64,000 nt of DNA from Endomychus coccineus (taxonomy: Eukaryota; Arthropoda; Insecta; Coleoptera; Endomychidae), in contig OY294067.1 in assembly GCA_958510875.1 (NCBI GenBank), positions 275,076,742 to 275,140,741 of the forward strand. The letters run 5' to 3'. The number at the start of each line of letters is the position of its first letter. Within the stretch, counting starts at the first letter, position 1. The translations under genes were made by a program, and so were the position numbers. Below the pieces are notes generated by a model. The model was not told the origin of the DNA. It did no database searches and saw nothing but the letters and a program-made list of their open reading frames with translations. Of this stretch, positions 43,914-56,640 are shown in pieces.

Positions 43914-43984
43914 ATCTTCGAGGATTCGAACCTGCACCCTCTACATTACGGGCAAGTGCTCTTACCAACTTAGCTATTCGAAGA
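43914..43984 (-). tRNA. tRNA-derived sequence (pseudo-tRNA or SINE head)
   Basis: The minus strand has an RNA polymerase III A box TAGCTAAGTTGG and a perfect B box GGTTCGAATCC at tRNA-like spacing. The outer TCTTCGA and TCGAAGA are complementary. The anticodon-arm region CTTGC-CCGTAAT-GTAGA reads anticodon-like GTA, but the stem is broken and position 33 is not T. The T stem is also imperfect. A functional tRNA is unlikely; a tRNA-derived SINE head or pseudogene fits better. A short CA run lies just upstream in its direction. Confidence 0.45.
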
Positions 43985-44063
43985 CACACACACACACATT
44001 GCAAATCTAGAAAACGAACTGTGCAATTTATTAATTAGGGATGATAAGTGAAATTTTTGAATT

Positions 44064-44640
44064 TTATTGTGAAGTATTTGAACGTAATGGCTCTAATTTG
44101 GTTATTTGGTTACACGTTCCAATGTTCTTCTTTTGTTTAGATATTACATTATTGATCAGAGATTTGTGGTAACCATTGTCCAACGCAATTAGCTGAAGTT
44201 TCTCAACTTCGTTGTTATAAGTTTGCTGGCTCAAAGAGACGTTCAATAAATTATGAAGTAGACTACTAAACGGAGCTATTTTATACTTAAATGATGTAGC
44301 TGAATCCGCCGGGGTATACCTATTTGTTTGAGTAGTTTTTTTGTCAAAATCTAAGCGATTACCATCCTTTATAATGTTAATATCGAGGAAAGGCAGCTGA
44401 TTATCTGTTTCTATTTCGACAGTGAAACTCAGTGAATCAAATTGATGGTTATAAATCGTGTTCAAAAAGCCATGTAAATCAAAATCATCACTTGTAATTG
44501 CAAAAATGTCGACAACATGTATATACCAAACTTTTGGAAACTGATTCAATTTTAACTTTAAGGAAGTTTCAAGTTCGCTTAGAAAAATATTGGCCAAAAA
44601 AGGAGAGAGTGGATTGCCCATCGCACATCAGCTTGTTTGT
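44064..44640 (-). pseudogene. Penelope-like element RT fragment (copy G)
   Basis: 185-codon frame starting MGNPLSPFLANIFLSELE (motif 4), then VWYIHVVDIFAI at the active site, where family members have RYVDDIF: the first Asp is Val, so the enzyme is dead. It continues FTVEIETDNQLPFLDINIIK, the usual strand after the active site, and NRYTPADSATSFKYKIAPFS. The sequence before the Met (from about 44640) is broken. Confidence 0.75.
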
Positions 44641-47315
44641 TTCTAGTAATTTTTGTTAAAAGTGAAATAATTTTGGTCCATACAAAAAGATGTAAGGATC
44701 GCGTATTGTGTGCAGTTTCTAACGAGGATATTAATATTTGAAAGCCATTTTCTTCAGAATTGTTATATAATACTCAGGGATTGGAGTACCTAATACCTAT
44801 GTTTAAATAGTGAAACAGTCCTGCGCCATTGTATTTCTCAAAAAAGTTTTAACTGTTTAAGCGTTGAAAAACCGTGTTCACTTTCAACACTTGTCATCGG
44901 TATGGTACAAATTAGTTATAATAATAAAACAGTTTCACTAAAACAGCCCGTGAGGTTTCGTTCTATAGATAATTGCTAAGCAGCTTGCTGCTCCATGAAA
45001 ATCTTTCCTGTTGTATATAACCGTTGATTCACTTTTCAGTTTAACGTTGTCCAAAAAGCAATTATTTCTACACGTTTTGTGTTTTCTTTAATACAATACC
45101 GAAAATGCCTCCATTGTAATCGCTTTATCCTTACCGAGGTTAAATATTAACAACGTGTCAGCGCTGAACAACTGAGTCAGTGCATTAGAGATTGGAGCAA
45201 TGCACGCGAATTTCATAATGTAAGTACATGTATCTCCTGTTTCACATGTCCGAGTGGTCTTTTCTAACCCATGATTAACTAGATTACTCCTGGGCGTTAT
45301 TCAAAAATTGAACTAGCAGTTTGTAGCTAAGCTGCCTAATCAAGCCAAATGATATATATGAATGAATTTGATAAAATAAGTAAAACTGATAATCTTGAAA
45401 AAACAAAGTAAACCAGAGAAGGTCTCATTATTACAAGTTGTGCTGGCGTTATTATTTATTTACATACATATTTTCGGTTGCAGGAACGCAGGTGCAGGTT
45501 GCAGATTCAATACCAATAATTTTATATGTTAAGTATCTAATTTTAACATATTAAATTAATTGTTGATATTAGTTTCGATTATTAGGTTATTGTCGATATA
45601 TTTAATCTAATTTTTAAGGAAGTGCACTACACAAACGTACCACAGTAAAACCGCCACTGATTAAGACGAAAGAAGAAGATGCTCAACTGCAGGGAGCTTT
45701 TCGTTTTTGTAAACCCAATACATATACCATATAGTTAGGAGTCCGATCAAAATGCAACAATTTCGACTAAAATATATAGTTCCGGATCAGAGTCATGCAA
45801 ACAACTTCAAATTAACGAAGGCATCGAATTCATTATCCAGGTGTTGCATCTACATTTAGAATATGGATTGCATATGGAGTTTAGATTCCAAAATTATTCT
45901 CGGCATACATCATAAAACTGTGAGCTCAGTCTCAGTTATTGGTTTGCAGACGAACAGTTATATTAGATAAACCCACCCCTGTTTCAAATTTTGTATCTAT
46001 TTCAATACATGGTGTTATAAAACTGTGATTATATGAATATCACGAAGGAAGTTAGTCAACCTTTCAGTTATTCTATTATTATTATTTATATATTGTCTTG
46101 CTCGTTATAAGATAGCAGAATAATATAAAAGTAATTAAATTCGAATACTGATATGTGTTCTGGCTGCTCCGTATGGAAAAAACTTGTACATCTTTCATCC
46201 AATATATTGACTATATAACAGGTTTCTCTTCTATACATGCATCTACTTTCTAGATTTGAAGATATTGACCTAAGTTTGTTCAAATCTCAAGCCTTCTGAT
46301 ATGTAAAGAGTGTATGAAGATATATTGAATTTAACTGATAGATCCCAGTGGCGTACCCATCTTTCCTATCGGGGATATGAAATATACCCTGCCGTACGGG
46401 GGGCCGCAAATATTGGAAAATTGAATACAAAATGGTGGCTTTTCACACTAGGTACCTACTTCCGAGCATAATTTTCAGACATTATTTTTGTGGTGAACAG
46501 AACAATCAAATGACCTTTCAGGCATAAAAATCTAACTTTCTCGGTCCTTTGTTCAATTACCTTGATAACATCTACAAGATGCATTTCAATTTTCCTGCGG
46601 ATATTAACTTGCAATCCCATTTGATCCTCGATTTATTTCTGTAACATGTTCACAAAACATGACCAAAGCACACCCTTTGGGCTTAACCCCGGATTGAGGG
46701 GAGCTTTGGGCGCTGTATTCCCCGGTCCCCGAAAGGCTCCTTGTAAATATTTAAGCCGTGCTACCCAGCGCGCAAAGCATTTATACTACACTGTTCTTAA
46801 ATATATAGAAATATGACAATGATGATCGAAGAACCGTTGAAAAAAAATACAAACTCATAAGCCGAGAATTTTTAAGGATTCTGACGAAATAATTCAAAAG
46901 ATCCATTTCAGTTTCAAATGTTTGTATTCAAATCATATTTGCAACCGTCGATTCAATCCTGAACATTTTTTCATCCCTAGGGATCTTTAATTGTAAAGTA
47001 GAACGTCTCTTTTCGAAACTTGTCTATAAAATGCATTATTGCTAATGTATATGGCAAATGACATTTTGAAAAATTCAAAAATTGAAGAAAAAATGAGGAA
47101 CAAACTGTGATTTTGGATAATAAAACCTTTAGAATATGTTTTTAGATTTTGCTATTCATTTAGCTCAATTCAGCCCTGGTTGGGTGGCACACTGATGGAG
47201 CCCTCATTCAGTACAAATTGTACAAAGTGAAAGAACTCTAACATATATTTTAAAACAAACTGATGTGACGCATTTATCAAATATGTGACTTTGTCAAACA
47301 CTAGGTACTAATGTA
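44641..47315. other. Mostly non-coding; no gene seen
   Basis: 2.7 kb of A+T-rich sequence. The beginning may include further RT remains of copy G in broken frames. Around 46340-46420 and 46680-46745 are short GC-rich patches (CCAGTGGCGTACCCA; GGGCGCTGTATTCCCCGG) of the kind found at element ends, but I cannot assign them. Confidence 0.35.
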
Positions 47316-47530
47316 GTGGTGGTAGTCGGAGTATCCTCCGATACAATAGCTATCAACGCTGGTGTTCCACAGGGATCTGTCTTGGCACCAAATTTGTTTC
47401 TGCTCCATATAAACGATCCGCCGGAAGTGACTACCTATCCCATCCACAGCTTTGAAGATGATGGGTTCACTTTCGCTTTCTCATCAAGAACCGCTATACC
47501 ATCCAATGGAGCCAGCCTCCTTTCCCAACG
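47316..47530 (+). pseudogene. Non-LTR reverse transcriptase palm fragment
   Basis: Reads AINAGVPQGSVLAPNLFLLH then INDPPEVTTYPIHSFEDDGF: RT motif 4 (GVPQGSVL) and active site with FEDD in place of FADD. The normal downstream part is not recognisable. A truncated remnant 700 bp before the host gene. Confidence 0.7.
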
Positions 47531-48234
47531 TTCCACCGATGGCTCACACAATGTTCTTCGAAAATTATGGGTTTCTCTATCGTGTAGTCAAAGAATTAAG
47601 AAAAATAGCAAATTAATAGGAATGAGCAGCAGAATGAATATAATAAACGTTTCAACAGCTAGTACCTACCTAATGGGATTACCAGAGATCATTTTAATAA
47701 TTGAATGTCACTTTAATAATGTTAATGCGTATGGGTAATTTTGACAGTAACGTCCACCTCTGTGAATGAATCATGAATGTTTTAAATACAACAACCTATG
47801 TTAAGTAAAGAACTAAAAGATATCACTTATTTTGCTCTGAAAATTTTTGAATTGACTAGGTCTACATTAAAAGAGAAGTAGCAGATATATTATTGGTTGT
47901 TGAGGCAATATCAACAAAATTTGTTATTGGCTACCTTTGATCCCCATTAGTAACAAATTATCATGGTTAATGATATCTTATAATCTTTAATTGCAACTGT
48001 GAAACTCTGAACAGTTACACCCCTTTCTAACCTAGGGCCAACCGCATTGTTGCTAGTCAAGGTTATAACTTCTTTGCTGTAGTAACATCCAGCGCCACCA
48101 GATGTGTTGTTAACTGGATGAATTCATACAAGAAAACAGTTGGCCTGTGCGCAATGAAGGCGGAGTCAAAGGATGTTCATTTGCGATTGAAAGACCGCCT
48201 GCTAACCAACTAACTGAAAGCAATTTTCAGGACC
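47531..48234. other. Upstream intergenic/promoter region of the host gene
   Basis: No ORF. It leads into the GC-richer 5' leader. No TATA box is evident. Confidence 0.35.
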
Positions 48235-48539
48235 CTTCAGTAGTTGACGTGTAGAGCTTCGAGTCGTTTACCTTCGGGTCAACGCTCGGAGTACGTCGGA
48301 AGGAATTCTCATAGACGGGTAAAAACACTTGCTGCGAGTGTTTAGTGCGAGTGTAAAGTGCCGAACGTGCGACGTGTATCTACGTTCGAAGTTTTCGCCG
48401 ATGTTACAAGGAATTCGTTAGTTTCAGTGCTTGTGTTGTTGCAGTGGGGAATGTTCAGGATTAAAACGATGTTGATGCAGCTACAGAGGTGAATGTGCCG
48501 CGCGAGTTACATCAATATGTGCGGCCGGGGTTAAGTGCA
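48235..48539 (+). promoter_or_regulatory. Probable 5' leader with two upstream ORFs
   Basis: GC-richer, CpG-containing sequence before the long ORF. An initiator-like TCAGTT (48237-48242) could mark the transcription start. Two short upstream ORFs: ATG at 48401 (6 codons, stop 48419-48421) and ATG at 48451 (13 codons, stop 48490-48492, with two more in-frame ATGs). The second overlaps the open region before the main ATG, so translation of the main protein may depend on leaky scanning or reinitiation. All of this is inference from sequence. Confidence 0.4.
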
Positions 48540-51500
48540 ATGAGCGGCGGGTCGCTGCCTCCCTTGCCGGCTCTAATTCCCATATCTTCCCTCCGAAAGA
48601 GCCCCCCGTGCAATAATAACAGCGGCGTAGCTAAAGGGGGCCAGCAAAACTGTGCCCCCTGCGCAAACCGTGTGAAGGTTATGGGCGAACAGCGCTCGCG
48701 GCGGCCTGGGAGTCAACCACCCGTCGACCTGATCGATAGCGCACGGTCACGTGGTCCCAGCGCCGCCCCACAAGCCCGGAAAACAAGATCCGAGCGCTAC
48801 CGTAAATCAGACAGACGACGCGACCACCGCCGACACGCAAAGTCACAATTTACTACTGCAAAACAATCGAACTCTTGCACCTCTCCGGAGAGGCCCGCGA
48901 ATCCGAGGGTCAACCCTATATTTGTTTGGGTCCGACAGGAAGACACACGCATCGTGGACGTGAAATGCGAGGATTACGACAAGCGAAATCGAATTTTGCT
49001 AACCAAGACCCCTCAAGGTTGGCGAGCCACCCCCCGAACGGAAACCCTCGTCCCCTCCCTAAAGGAGGCGGCTGACAAACGTGAACATCATCATCATCAT
49101 CGTAGCAAGAAGTCGCGGAAACATAAAACGCGGCAGAAATCTACGGCAGTGCAAGTTGAGGAAGATCTTCAGGAGAACGATTCATCTCTTTGTCAAGATC
49201 AACCATCCGAAGACTACCCTACGTGGACATCTCCCATCAATATAGAATCTCATTTACCGTCCCATACCATTCACGTCACAAGAAAGAGTTCTTCCGGTTC
49301 AGAACAATCGCCACCACCACGTAGCCCAAGTGTAAACAGTGTAGTGGAAGATGCGCAGGCTTCGTCAAAGTGCAATGCCGGCAAAATTTGTGACGTCAGC
49401 CCCTTAGACAATTTATTAGCGGTAGCGGAACTCGAGTTCAATCAACAATTACAATCGGATGAGTGGAATAAAAATTCGCAAGAAATTTTAGAAAATGAAA
49501 TTGCAAATGAAATTATCTCGAAAAATTACGAGCAAATAAATGAAGAACAAAAGGAATTTCTCGAAGACATGGAACATCTCAAAAGTCTCATCGAATCTTG
49601 CTCTAAAAGGGAAGGTAAGTTAAGTGCGGGTGACGACGATTTTTCCGAGCATCCTTTGAAATCAGAAGATTGCGATTATACAGAAGACGAGGATAATAAT
49701 TTAGCCATGGATGATATTCTAAGTAGGCTAGAGCAGTCGCTGCGGAGTCCGGAAAGTCCCGAAATAACTAGAGTTTTGTTAAACGACTGTCAAATTGAAT
49801 TTGAAAGAAAAGGAGAAGCCGACAAGGAAACAGAATGTTTCCACAGTGATATTAATGTCGATTCTTACAAAGCAGATGTACCTGAATTCGAGAAATATCT
49901 TGATCAAACAGACTCAACAACCATAGACGACGAAATGGTGGAAAAAATCGAAACTCCAGAATTACCTGAAGAAAAGCCAGATAATTCTGACGCTCCTATG
50001 AAGGTAGATGAACCAACTGACCTATCTGTGAAACCTAAAGTATCTCATTCGGAGGAAGTCATAGATACTTCAAAAACAAATGAAGCTGAACAGCCCACAG
50101 ATTTGAGTATACCTAAAAATCACAAGTTGTCCCCATTGAGATCTCTAACACCCAGACCATCATCTCAAGAGTCTGAAGCTATACAATCACCACAACCAAG
50201 TGGGATTCCAGCGGTACCACCTTCTCCAGATATTGTCTCACCAAACAGTACCACAAGTTCAAATACTATTAACAATAATAACAACAAAAACAAATCGTTA
50301 TTTCTGGAAAGTTTGTTGATCAATAATTCTCCAAAAATTGCGTTGAACTCAGAGGTAACAATAGAACGACAGAAAGAACCCCTCGATCTGGGGAAGTGCA
50401 GAAAATCCGCCAGTCCTACTGTAACGTGCTCGGAAGAAGTACAAAATCAAGTATCCGATTCTGAACCACCAACTAAAAAATTGAAAACGTGCGATAACAT
50501 CACCTTGAAAACTTTACTGGACGCGGATTTATTGCAAACGCAACATAAATCTCGCGGGGAAAAATCACCTGCCCAAGAGACGCCTCGATTGCTAGAATTA
50601 TTGAAAACAGATCTAGACATCGATCCAATAACTCAGCTACGTCAGATTTTATCTGACAGTAACTTGAATGTTCCCGATCCTATGCTCGTGCCCAAAGAGA
50701 GATTGAGTAAAATTATATCGAATCCAGGAGTTCAGATACCGTTGTTACTGAAAAATAGGCCGGAACTTCGGCTGCCCGATGCATTGGCATTTCCACATTT
50801 GCTGAAAGATCCCGACATTCTGGTAATAACTTTGCAACAACTAGAAACTATCATCAGGAAACAAAACCAAACAATGTCATTCAAACCATCGAAGCACAGT
50901 CACCATGAACATAAATCATCATCTTCCAAGAAAACTGACAAATTGCCTTATGAATTCAGAGAATCTCAATACAAAAATAGATCGATTGAAGAAACAATTA
51001 GGATTGGAACTTCGTCTAGGGATGTGGAAAAGAAAAGCTGTATAAATGAATTAGCCAGCGATATCGATGCAGCCACAAATGCAGCCTTCAACCAAATGAT
51101 GTGGTTACCATATATTAATCAAATGGAAACTATGCAATTTGGAAATAATCCGGAATTAATGAAAATGTTCAATGGTAACGTTCCAGCGCTATATCCTGCC
51201 CAAATGAGCGATCTGTCTCATTTATTGGGAAACGGAAGGTTTCCGCCAGCAGTGAACTTCCCTGTTACCCCGCCAATCAACTACAACAACCCCTTGGAGA
51301 TGTCGCTCTGGCAAGAAGCTGTAGTGCAAGCAAATATGTTACGGCCTAAGAATGCGTTAGACGGACTCGATTCAAAAAACAACTTCAGGGATTATTTGGA
51401 AAAGTTTAATTATAACGCCACGAACAAAAACAATATGATGAATAATCATAAGTTGCGATTGGCCAATAAACAAAATATGACAAATCAGTATTACCCACCT

Positions 51501-52081
51501 ACGTCTGGCGTGCCTACTTATCAACCACCGTTCCTCAATGTGCCGCAATCGTACCAATCAAACAGTATGAAGAGCAATCTGCAAATACCGCATTACAATC
51601 CTTTATTTTCGCAAAAATCGCACGTGCCCAGTCACGCGTACCGCGATAGTTGTATGCCTAGGGCGGCGTCTTCCCAAAAGTTCGACAACAAAACGGGTTA
51701 TCCGAATATGTACCATCAATCGTTGCAAGATAAACAATGCGCGAGTTTGAATTACAAATCTGAACAGAATGCAATGAAAGCGAAGTCATCGGCATATAAA
51801 TCGTACACTAGTGTTTCGCATCAACAGAAAACTGTTCCGCATGATCACCATAAAGAAAAATCGTCCGTGGAGTTTCCGAAGCAGCAGACTAGTCAGCCTA
51901 TTGATCTTTCCGGTTCGACGATGTCGAGTGGTAAAGTGAAGGTTAAACAGCATCTGATCGATCCGAACAATGCGACGAAATTGTTGAAACACGACGACGT
52001 CCCCGAGGTTGGCAGTACGACGGCTAGTATCGAAGAAATGCAGGAAGCACATAAACATCTTTGGCATCCTTTGTTCGGAAA
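48540..52081 (+). CDS. First coding exon of an unidentified nuclear-type protein with PxDLS motifs
   Basis: The only strong host-gene exon here. The open frame begins at 48489 with GTG; the first ATG is 48540 (MSGGSLPPLPALIPISS), so about 1,180 codons lie in the window. Numbering from 48489: basic, Arg-rich region (68-118); a non-repetitive block that looks conserved, IFVWVRQEDTRIVDVKCEDY then DKRNRILLTKTPQGWRA (144-180); His run (200-204) beside KKSRKHKTRQK; acidic region (350-500); PTDLS at 509 and 536, PLDLG at 631, PIDLS at 1137, matching the CtBP-binding PxDLS consensus; an ordered Leu-rich block 699-790 (LRQILSDSNLNVPDP, RPELRLPDALAFPHLL); and a Met/Asn/Pro-rich tail to LWHPLFGK. Likely a transcriptional regulator. 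I do not recognise the gene. The stop codon lies in a splice donor, so the protein continues elsewhere. Confidence 0.85.
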
Positions 52082-52087
52082 GTGAGT
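52082..52087 (+). other. Splice donor ending the long exon
   Basis: GGAAA|GTGAGT: a near-consensus 5' splice site. It sits exactly at the end of the open frame and contains the apparent TGA stop (52083-52085). The exon would end after two bases of a codon. Confidence 0.8.
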
Positions 52088-52734
52088 ATCATTCTATGAT
52101 ACGTAGAGCATTATCCATATAACTTTTTTAACTTGCTTTTGAAAAAAAACTATAATTCATAAGAAACATTTCAATGTTTATTAATGAATTGATTCAGATA
52201 TAATCACGAATACACTATTGATAATATTTTTCCTCATGTAAAAGGGGAATTCGAAATTAAGGTTGTAAGAATGACGAACTTTCGTTCTTTCGTTCAAAAA
52301 CACAGAAATCCAAATTTTGCTAACCGTATTTAGATTATCAGCACAGCTTCCATTCGATTAAAAACGTAGATATACAGGGTGTAACAATTTAGTTGGCCAA
52401 TTCATTAAACACAAAATTTTTGTACGAAAATAATGATCTTTCTTTACCCCATTTTTCATATAGACGTCTCATAGTCAAAATAGAGGCTGGCAAGCATTCA
52501 TTTAAAAATTAGTTTCTTATTAATAATTCCGGAGTTTTCTGGAACATTGAATTGAAACTTGGTATGAATGTTTTTCCTACGCAAACACATTTTTTGTGAA
52601 ATTTCAGTAGAAAAAATTATAATACCACGCGGAGGAGAAAGGGGGGTTTGTAGCTTTGCCACAAGCACTCCAACCCCCCCCCCCCCAGTCTGTACTTTTT
52701 GCTGGGCACGCCGCCAGTGGTTCAAGAACAATAA
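52088..52734. other. Start of the presumed large intron
   Basis: A MITE-like start ATACAGGGTGTAACAATTTA at about 52372, a G-run (52641-52646) and a C13 run (52674-52686). No ORF. Confidence 0.4.
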
Positions 52735-54310
52735 TTGTTTGGTTCTTATCCCTCATTGTTTAAGAAGCCCTCGATTATGTACTCATAAGCCCTCAGATCC
52801 CCTATTTATATATTCTCTCGATATCTGTCATCTATTCTCAAACCTCTTGTAGGTAATTGCAACAGTTTTATCCTAAATTCCTTTCATTCGTTGAAAAACT
52901 CCAAACGTTAAAAGTTGACCCAGGCGATTTGCTCGTCAGCTTCGACGTCGAATCACTCTGTACCAATGTTCTCATTCCAAACACCCTTTCTATAATCCTG
53001 CCAAAAACATTCCAATGGACTTACTGCAGTTAATTGATTGTTGTCTATCTTCCACATATTTTCTGTACGATGGCAAGTTTCACGAGCAATCCTCGGGATC
53101 TGCCATAGCATTCCCACTTTCTCTGGTTGATTCATCTGTTCTCAAGCTGAAATTTTGGTTTAGATATGTCGACCACATTTTTGTTGTTTGTCAACATGGT
53201 CGCGAAAATCTTGTTCCCTTCCTCAATCATTTAAATTCATTACATCCCAATATCCTTTTCACCATGGAAGTTGAATCGAAAGGCTCACTCCCATTCCTAG
53301 ATGTATCAGTCAGTCCACAGACTGACGGTACTCTGGGACATTCTGTGTATCGAAAACCCACTCTGTCCAATAAATATCTCAATGGCCTTTCCCACCACCA
53401 CCCTGCCCAAAAGCAATATGTCATAAGCTCCTAGTTTCACAAAGCTGTCAACTTATCCCAACCTCAATCCTTAAAATCATAATTAAAACACCTTTCATCT
53501 GTATTATTATCAAATGATTTCTCTATTATAACATTCAAAAAGCCGTAAAGAAAAACACTTCGCCTAAAATTTCAAATATACCTGAGCCACAAACCCCCCC
53601 CCCCTCCTTTATTCACTGCCTATCTTCCATATATTGAAAATGTAGCTGATCGAATTTACAAAATTCTCAAGAAGCGTAATATTTCTGCACGTTTTTCCAC
53701 ACTGCCAAAACTTTGTCAGTTTTACAAACCTATCAAAGATCCCCCTCCTCCTCTTCATTCAGAAGATGTTTATAGCATTCCCTGTTCTTGCCGTAAAGTG
53801 TACATCGGTGAAACAGGTCGTACAGTAGTGTCGTTACTCGTTTGAAAGAACATGAGTGATGTACAAAGCTTCGTGACAATGATAGATCTGCACTTGCGGA
53901 ACACAAGTTTGACACTAATCATCAAATCCTTTTAAAAAATACTAAAATCCTTTTCAAAAATATTAAAATCCTAGCATGAGACCCAAACTTCTTTCAGCGA
54001 ACAATTCTTGAAGCGATAGAAATCCTAAAACATCTAAACCATGACGCAGGATTTTACCTTCCCAACAGTTGGATACCCATCCTCGAAAATTCCACTCCGC
54101 ACTGCCAGAATTGAGTTAACCACCGGAATGAAGACAGTGAACTGTCACTGTGAAGGTTTTTTCCTACAATAAATACCGCTACAGAAGCCAGAAGAATCGG
54201 TTTCTGTTTAAGCCTCAAACCTGCCATGTAGATGCCACCTGTAAAGGTTGGCGAAACATCGGCATCAAGTCGTGCTATTGCTATTCTGATCCTGACACTC
54301 GCAGTATACC
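52735..54310 (+). pseudogene. Penelope-like retroelement, degraded (copy B)
   Basis: Closely related to copy A but shorter. It starts at LIPHCLRSPRL with an internal deletion, then SFDVESLCTNVLIP (about 52940), CLSSTYFLYDGKFHEQSSGS (53045), WFRYVDHIFVVCQHGRENLV (53155; YVDH, so the second catalytic Asp is His), ESKGSLPFLDVSVS and GHSVYRKPT. The endonuclease region VYSIPCSCRKVYIGETGRT (about 53770) is frameshifted. The 3' end GGAATGAAGACAGTGAAC and GATGCCACCTGTAAAGGTTG (54231) matches copies A and C. In the presumed intron, same direction as the host gene. Confidence 0.8.
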
Positions 54311-54989
54311 ATGGTTCTCATGTGAATAAGGTTAAGGAGACTGTTGAATTTTTAACAGACCCGAATGAATGTGTTCAATGTAAAACAAATGAATATTTAA
54401 ATATACTCATTTATCTCATATTGGTTTATGCCAGATAACAAAGATAAAGTCTTTCTAGTTCAGATCGATCAGTAACGTCACAAACCTATAGTCCCAGGCA
54501 GCTGTTTTGCTCTTGTCATAGAGCTCATCACTGGAATATATTAATATATTCATTTGTTTCTAATTCTCTTACATAGTGGTTTAGTGTCATCTGGCGCACT
54601 CTAGTAGTCTCCCTATACAGTTACATGCTGTATATATTTTATTCTATGTAGAAAGAACGAACAAGTTCACAATAAACGCTTTATTGTTGACATTGTTCCG
54701 TATCTAACCACTGAAGCCCTCGCCATCGTGATGCTCTATGACATCCTTGAGGGTGTGTTCAGTAGCTCTATATGTGAGATCCCCATTCATCCACAATTTG
54801 AAAAATACAACCAAAAGAAACAGCTATTTATAAAAATGTTATAATACCTTTTTTTTATTCAGGAGAATAAGAATTTTTTTTATTAGACCCAGGTCTTATT
54901 TCTACCGACTAAAACCTATGCTCCTCGTCTCACCCTCACTGAAACCACATTCACATAACTTCGGCGAGGGTAGCCGTCTGGGTATCATC
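54311..54989. other. Non-coding, no gene seen
   Basis: A+T-rich, with no named repeat. Confidence 0.4.
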
Positions 54990-56640
54990 TTGGTGCCTCC
55001 TATATTTCTTTAGTTTCTATTATGCCTCTGATTACCCTATATGCGCATTTGAATGCTTCCTCACTGGACATAACATTCCTCATCATATTCCTAGCTATAA
55101 ATTGCATTCCCGTTGAATCGTAGAATTCTCCACGAATCTTTTCCCATCTGGGACATGCAAAGAGAGTAACTAGCTCCGCATCATCTTGTCTCCCACTGTA
55201 TGGGCATTCTTCGGATTCTACTTTCATGCGGTCGTATAGATGTTTTCTGAAATATCCATGTCCAGAAATAGTTTGTGTCAGAAAATAGTCGACCTCGCCG
55301 TAAGTGGTACCAATCCATTCTTGGATATTTGGTATTAGGTAGTGCGTCCACCTGCCGTACTTATTTTGTCAACTGGGAATCAAGTTTGCTCTAGCTGTGA
55401 TGATATCCACGTCACTATATTTTTATTGCCTTTCTTGGATCAAAAGTTCTATTGGTGGAACTCGAGCTATCACGCCCGCTTCCTCTGTCGAAATTGTCCT
55501 GTAGGCGCAGTAAATTCTTATCGTCATCTTTCTTTGTATCCTCGTGAGCTCAGCAACTAATTTCAGGTTTTTGATCAACGAATGCCCCGCAGATGCTGCG
55601 TACAACATTTGTGACTGGGCAACAATTAGTAAAATTCTTATTTAGACGATCGAGGTCCACGGACATTTGGCAAGAGCCCCGACAAAGCTGCCACTGTCAT
55701 CTCAACTTTAATGGCAGTTTGGCTAATACGTTCAGCAAACGTGAGTTTGATGTCTAACCTAACTCTCAGATATTTCACAACCTTTTTTGGTGAAACTATC
55801 ACACCCTGCACTTCGAACTGGATTGAATCAATTCTTCTTTTTCCCGTCAGGGGGGCCGCCTCCGTCTTATCGAGTGGTAGTTTCAGCATTTTTTGTTCCT
55901 GATAGTTTGAAACACATTGTAGTGCAATATTTGCTGTATTCATCAGGCTAGTTTCTCCTTTAGCACCCACTACCATTGCAATGTCGTCTGCAAACCCTAT
56001 AAGCGTAACCCCAGCGGGTAGTTCTATCCTTAAGAGTCGGTCATACAATATATTCCAAAGAGTTGGATCCAAGATTGACCCTTATGGCACCCCGCTGGAG
56101 ATTTTTCTGGTTTTCTGCTTCAAGGATTATCTGTCTATCAGCAAGGTACGACGCTATCACACTAATTAGGCTTTCGTCTTTCTTCCTTCGTCTGAGTTCT
56201 TCCAGTATTAACTGCCAGTTGGCGCTCTAGAAGGCGTTTTTAACATCCAGGCATAGCCTTCGGTGTGCACTGCTATACTCTGTCTCCGTTCTTTCCGCTA
56301 TTTTTGTCATCTCATTTATGGCATCCACTGTTTGTTTTCTTTCTCTGAATCCATATTGCCTCGTTGGTAGTCTCCTCGTACGAAGTAACTCTCCCTTCAA
56401 TCTGATGAGGATTAGTTGCCCGTATAGTTTACCTTCTACGTCGAGCAAAAATATCGGTATATATACTGCCGGGTTCTCAGCATCTTTATCCCCCTTCTTC
56501 AGCAGCAGCAGTCTTGCACGTTTCCATTCCATCGGAAACTTTGCTCGTCTCGCCAAGTCATTATAAACCGCCAGGACATACTTGGGTCTATTGGTCGCAA
56601 GTGTTCTGATTATTTCTGGTGGGATATAGGAGCCTTATTT
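54990..56640 (-). pseudogene. R1-type non-LTR retrotransposon, 3' part
   Basis: Minus-strand pieces in order: YIPPEIIRTLATNRPKYVLA-type start (56630 downward), FPMEWKRARLLLLKKGDKDA (56540), FLLDVEGKLYGQLILIRLKG and RQYGFRERKQTVDAINEM (56350), LCLDVKNAF with the first catalytic Asp (56235), then a break. DPTLWNILYDRLLRIELPAG and the active-site box VTLIGFADDIAMVVG (56000-55960) follow, LPLDKTEAAPLTGKRRI (55860), VKYLRVRLDIKLTF, and the C-terminal Cys-rich CPYSGRQDDAELVTLFACPR (55200) to the end at 55000. This is the R1/TRAS/Waldo style of pol protein. Several shifts and stops; opposite to the host gene. Confidence 0.85.

Noticed and set aside
48489..48539. GTG at 48489 as the start of the long host ORF
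   Set aside because: It is only the beginning of the open frame. Nuclear genes start at ATG, and the first in-frame ATG is 48540.
52674..52686. C13 run with a nearby G6 run as a regulatory quadruplex
   Set aside because: The homopolymer lies beside a degraded PLE and similar C-runs occur inside copies B and C. Simple repeat slippage is enough.
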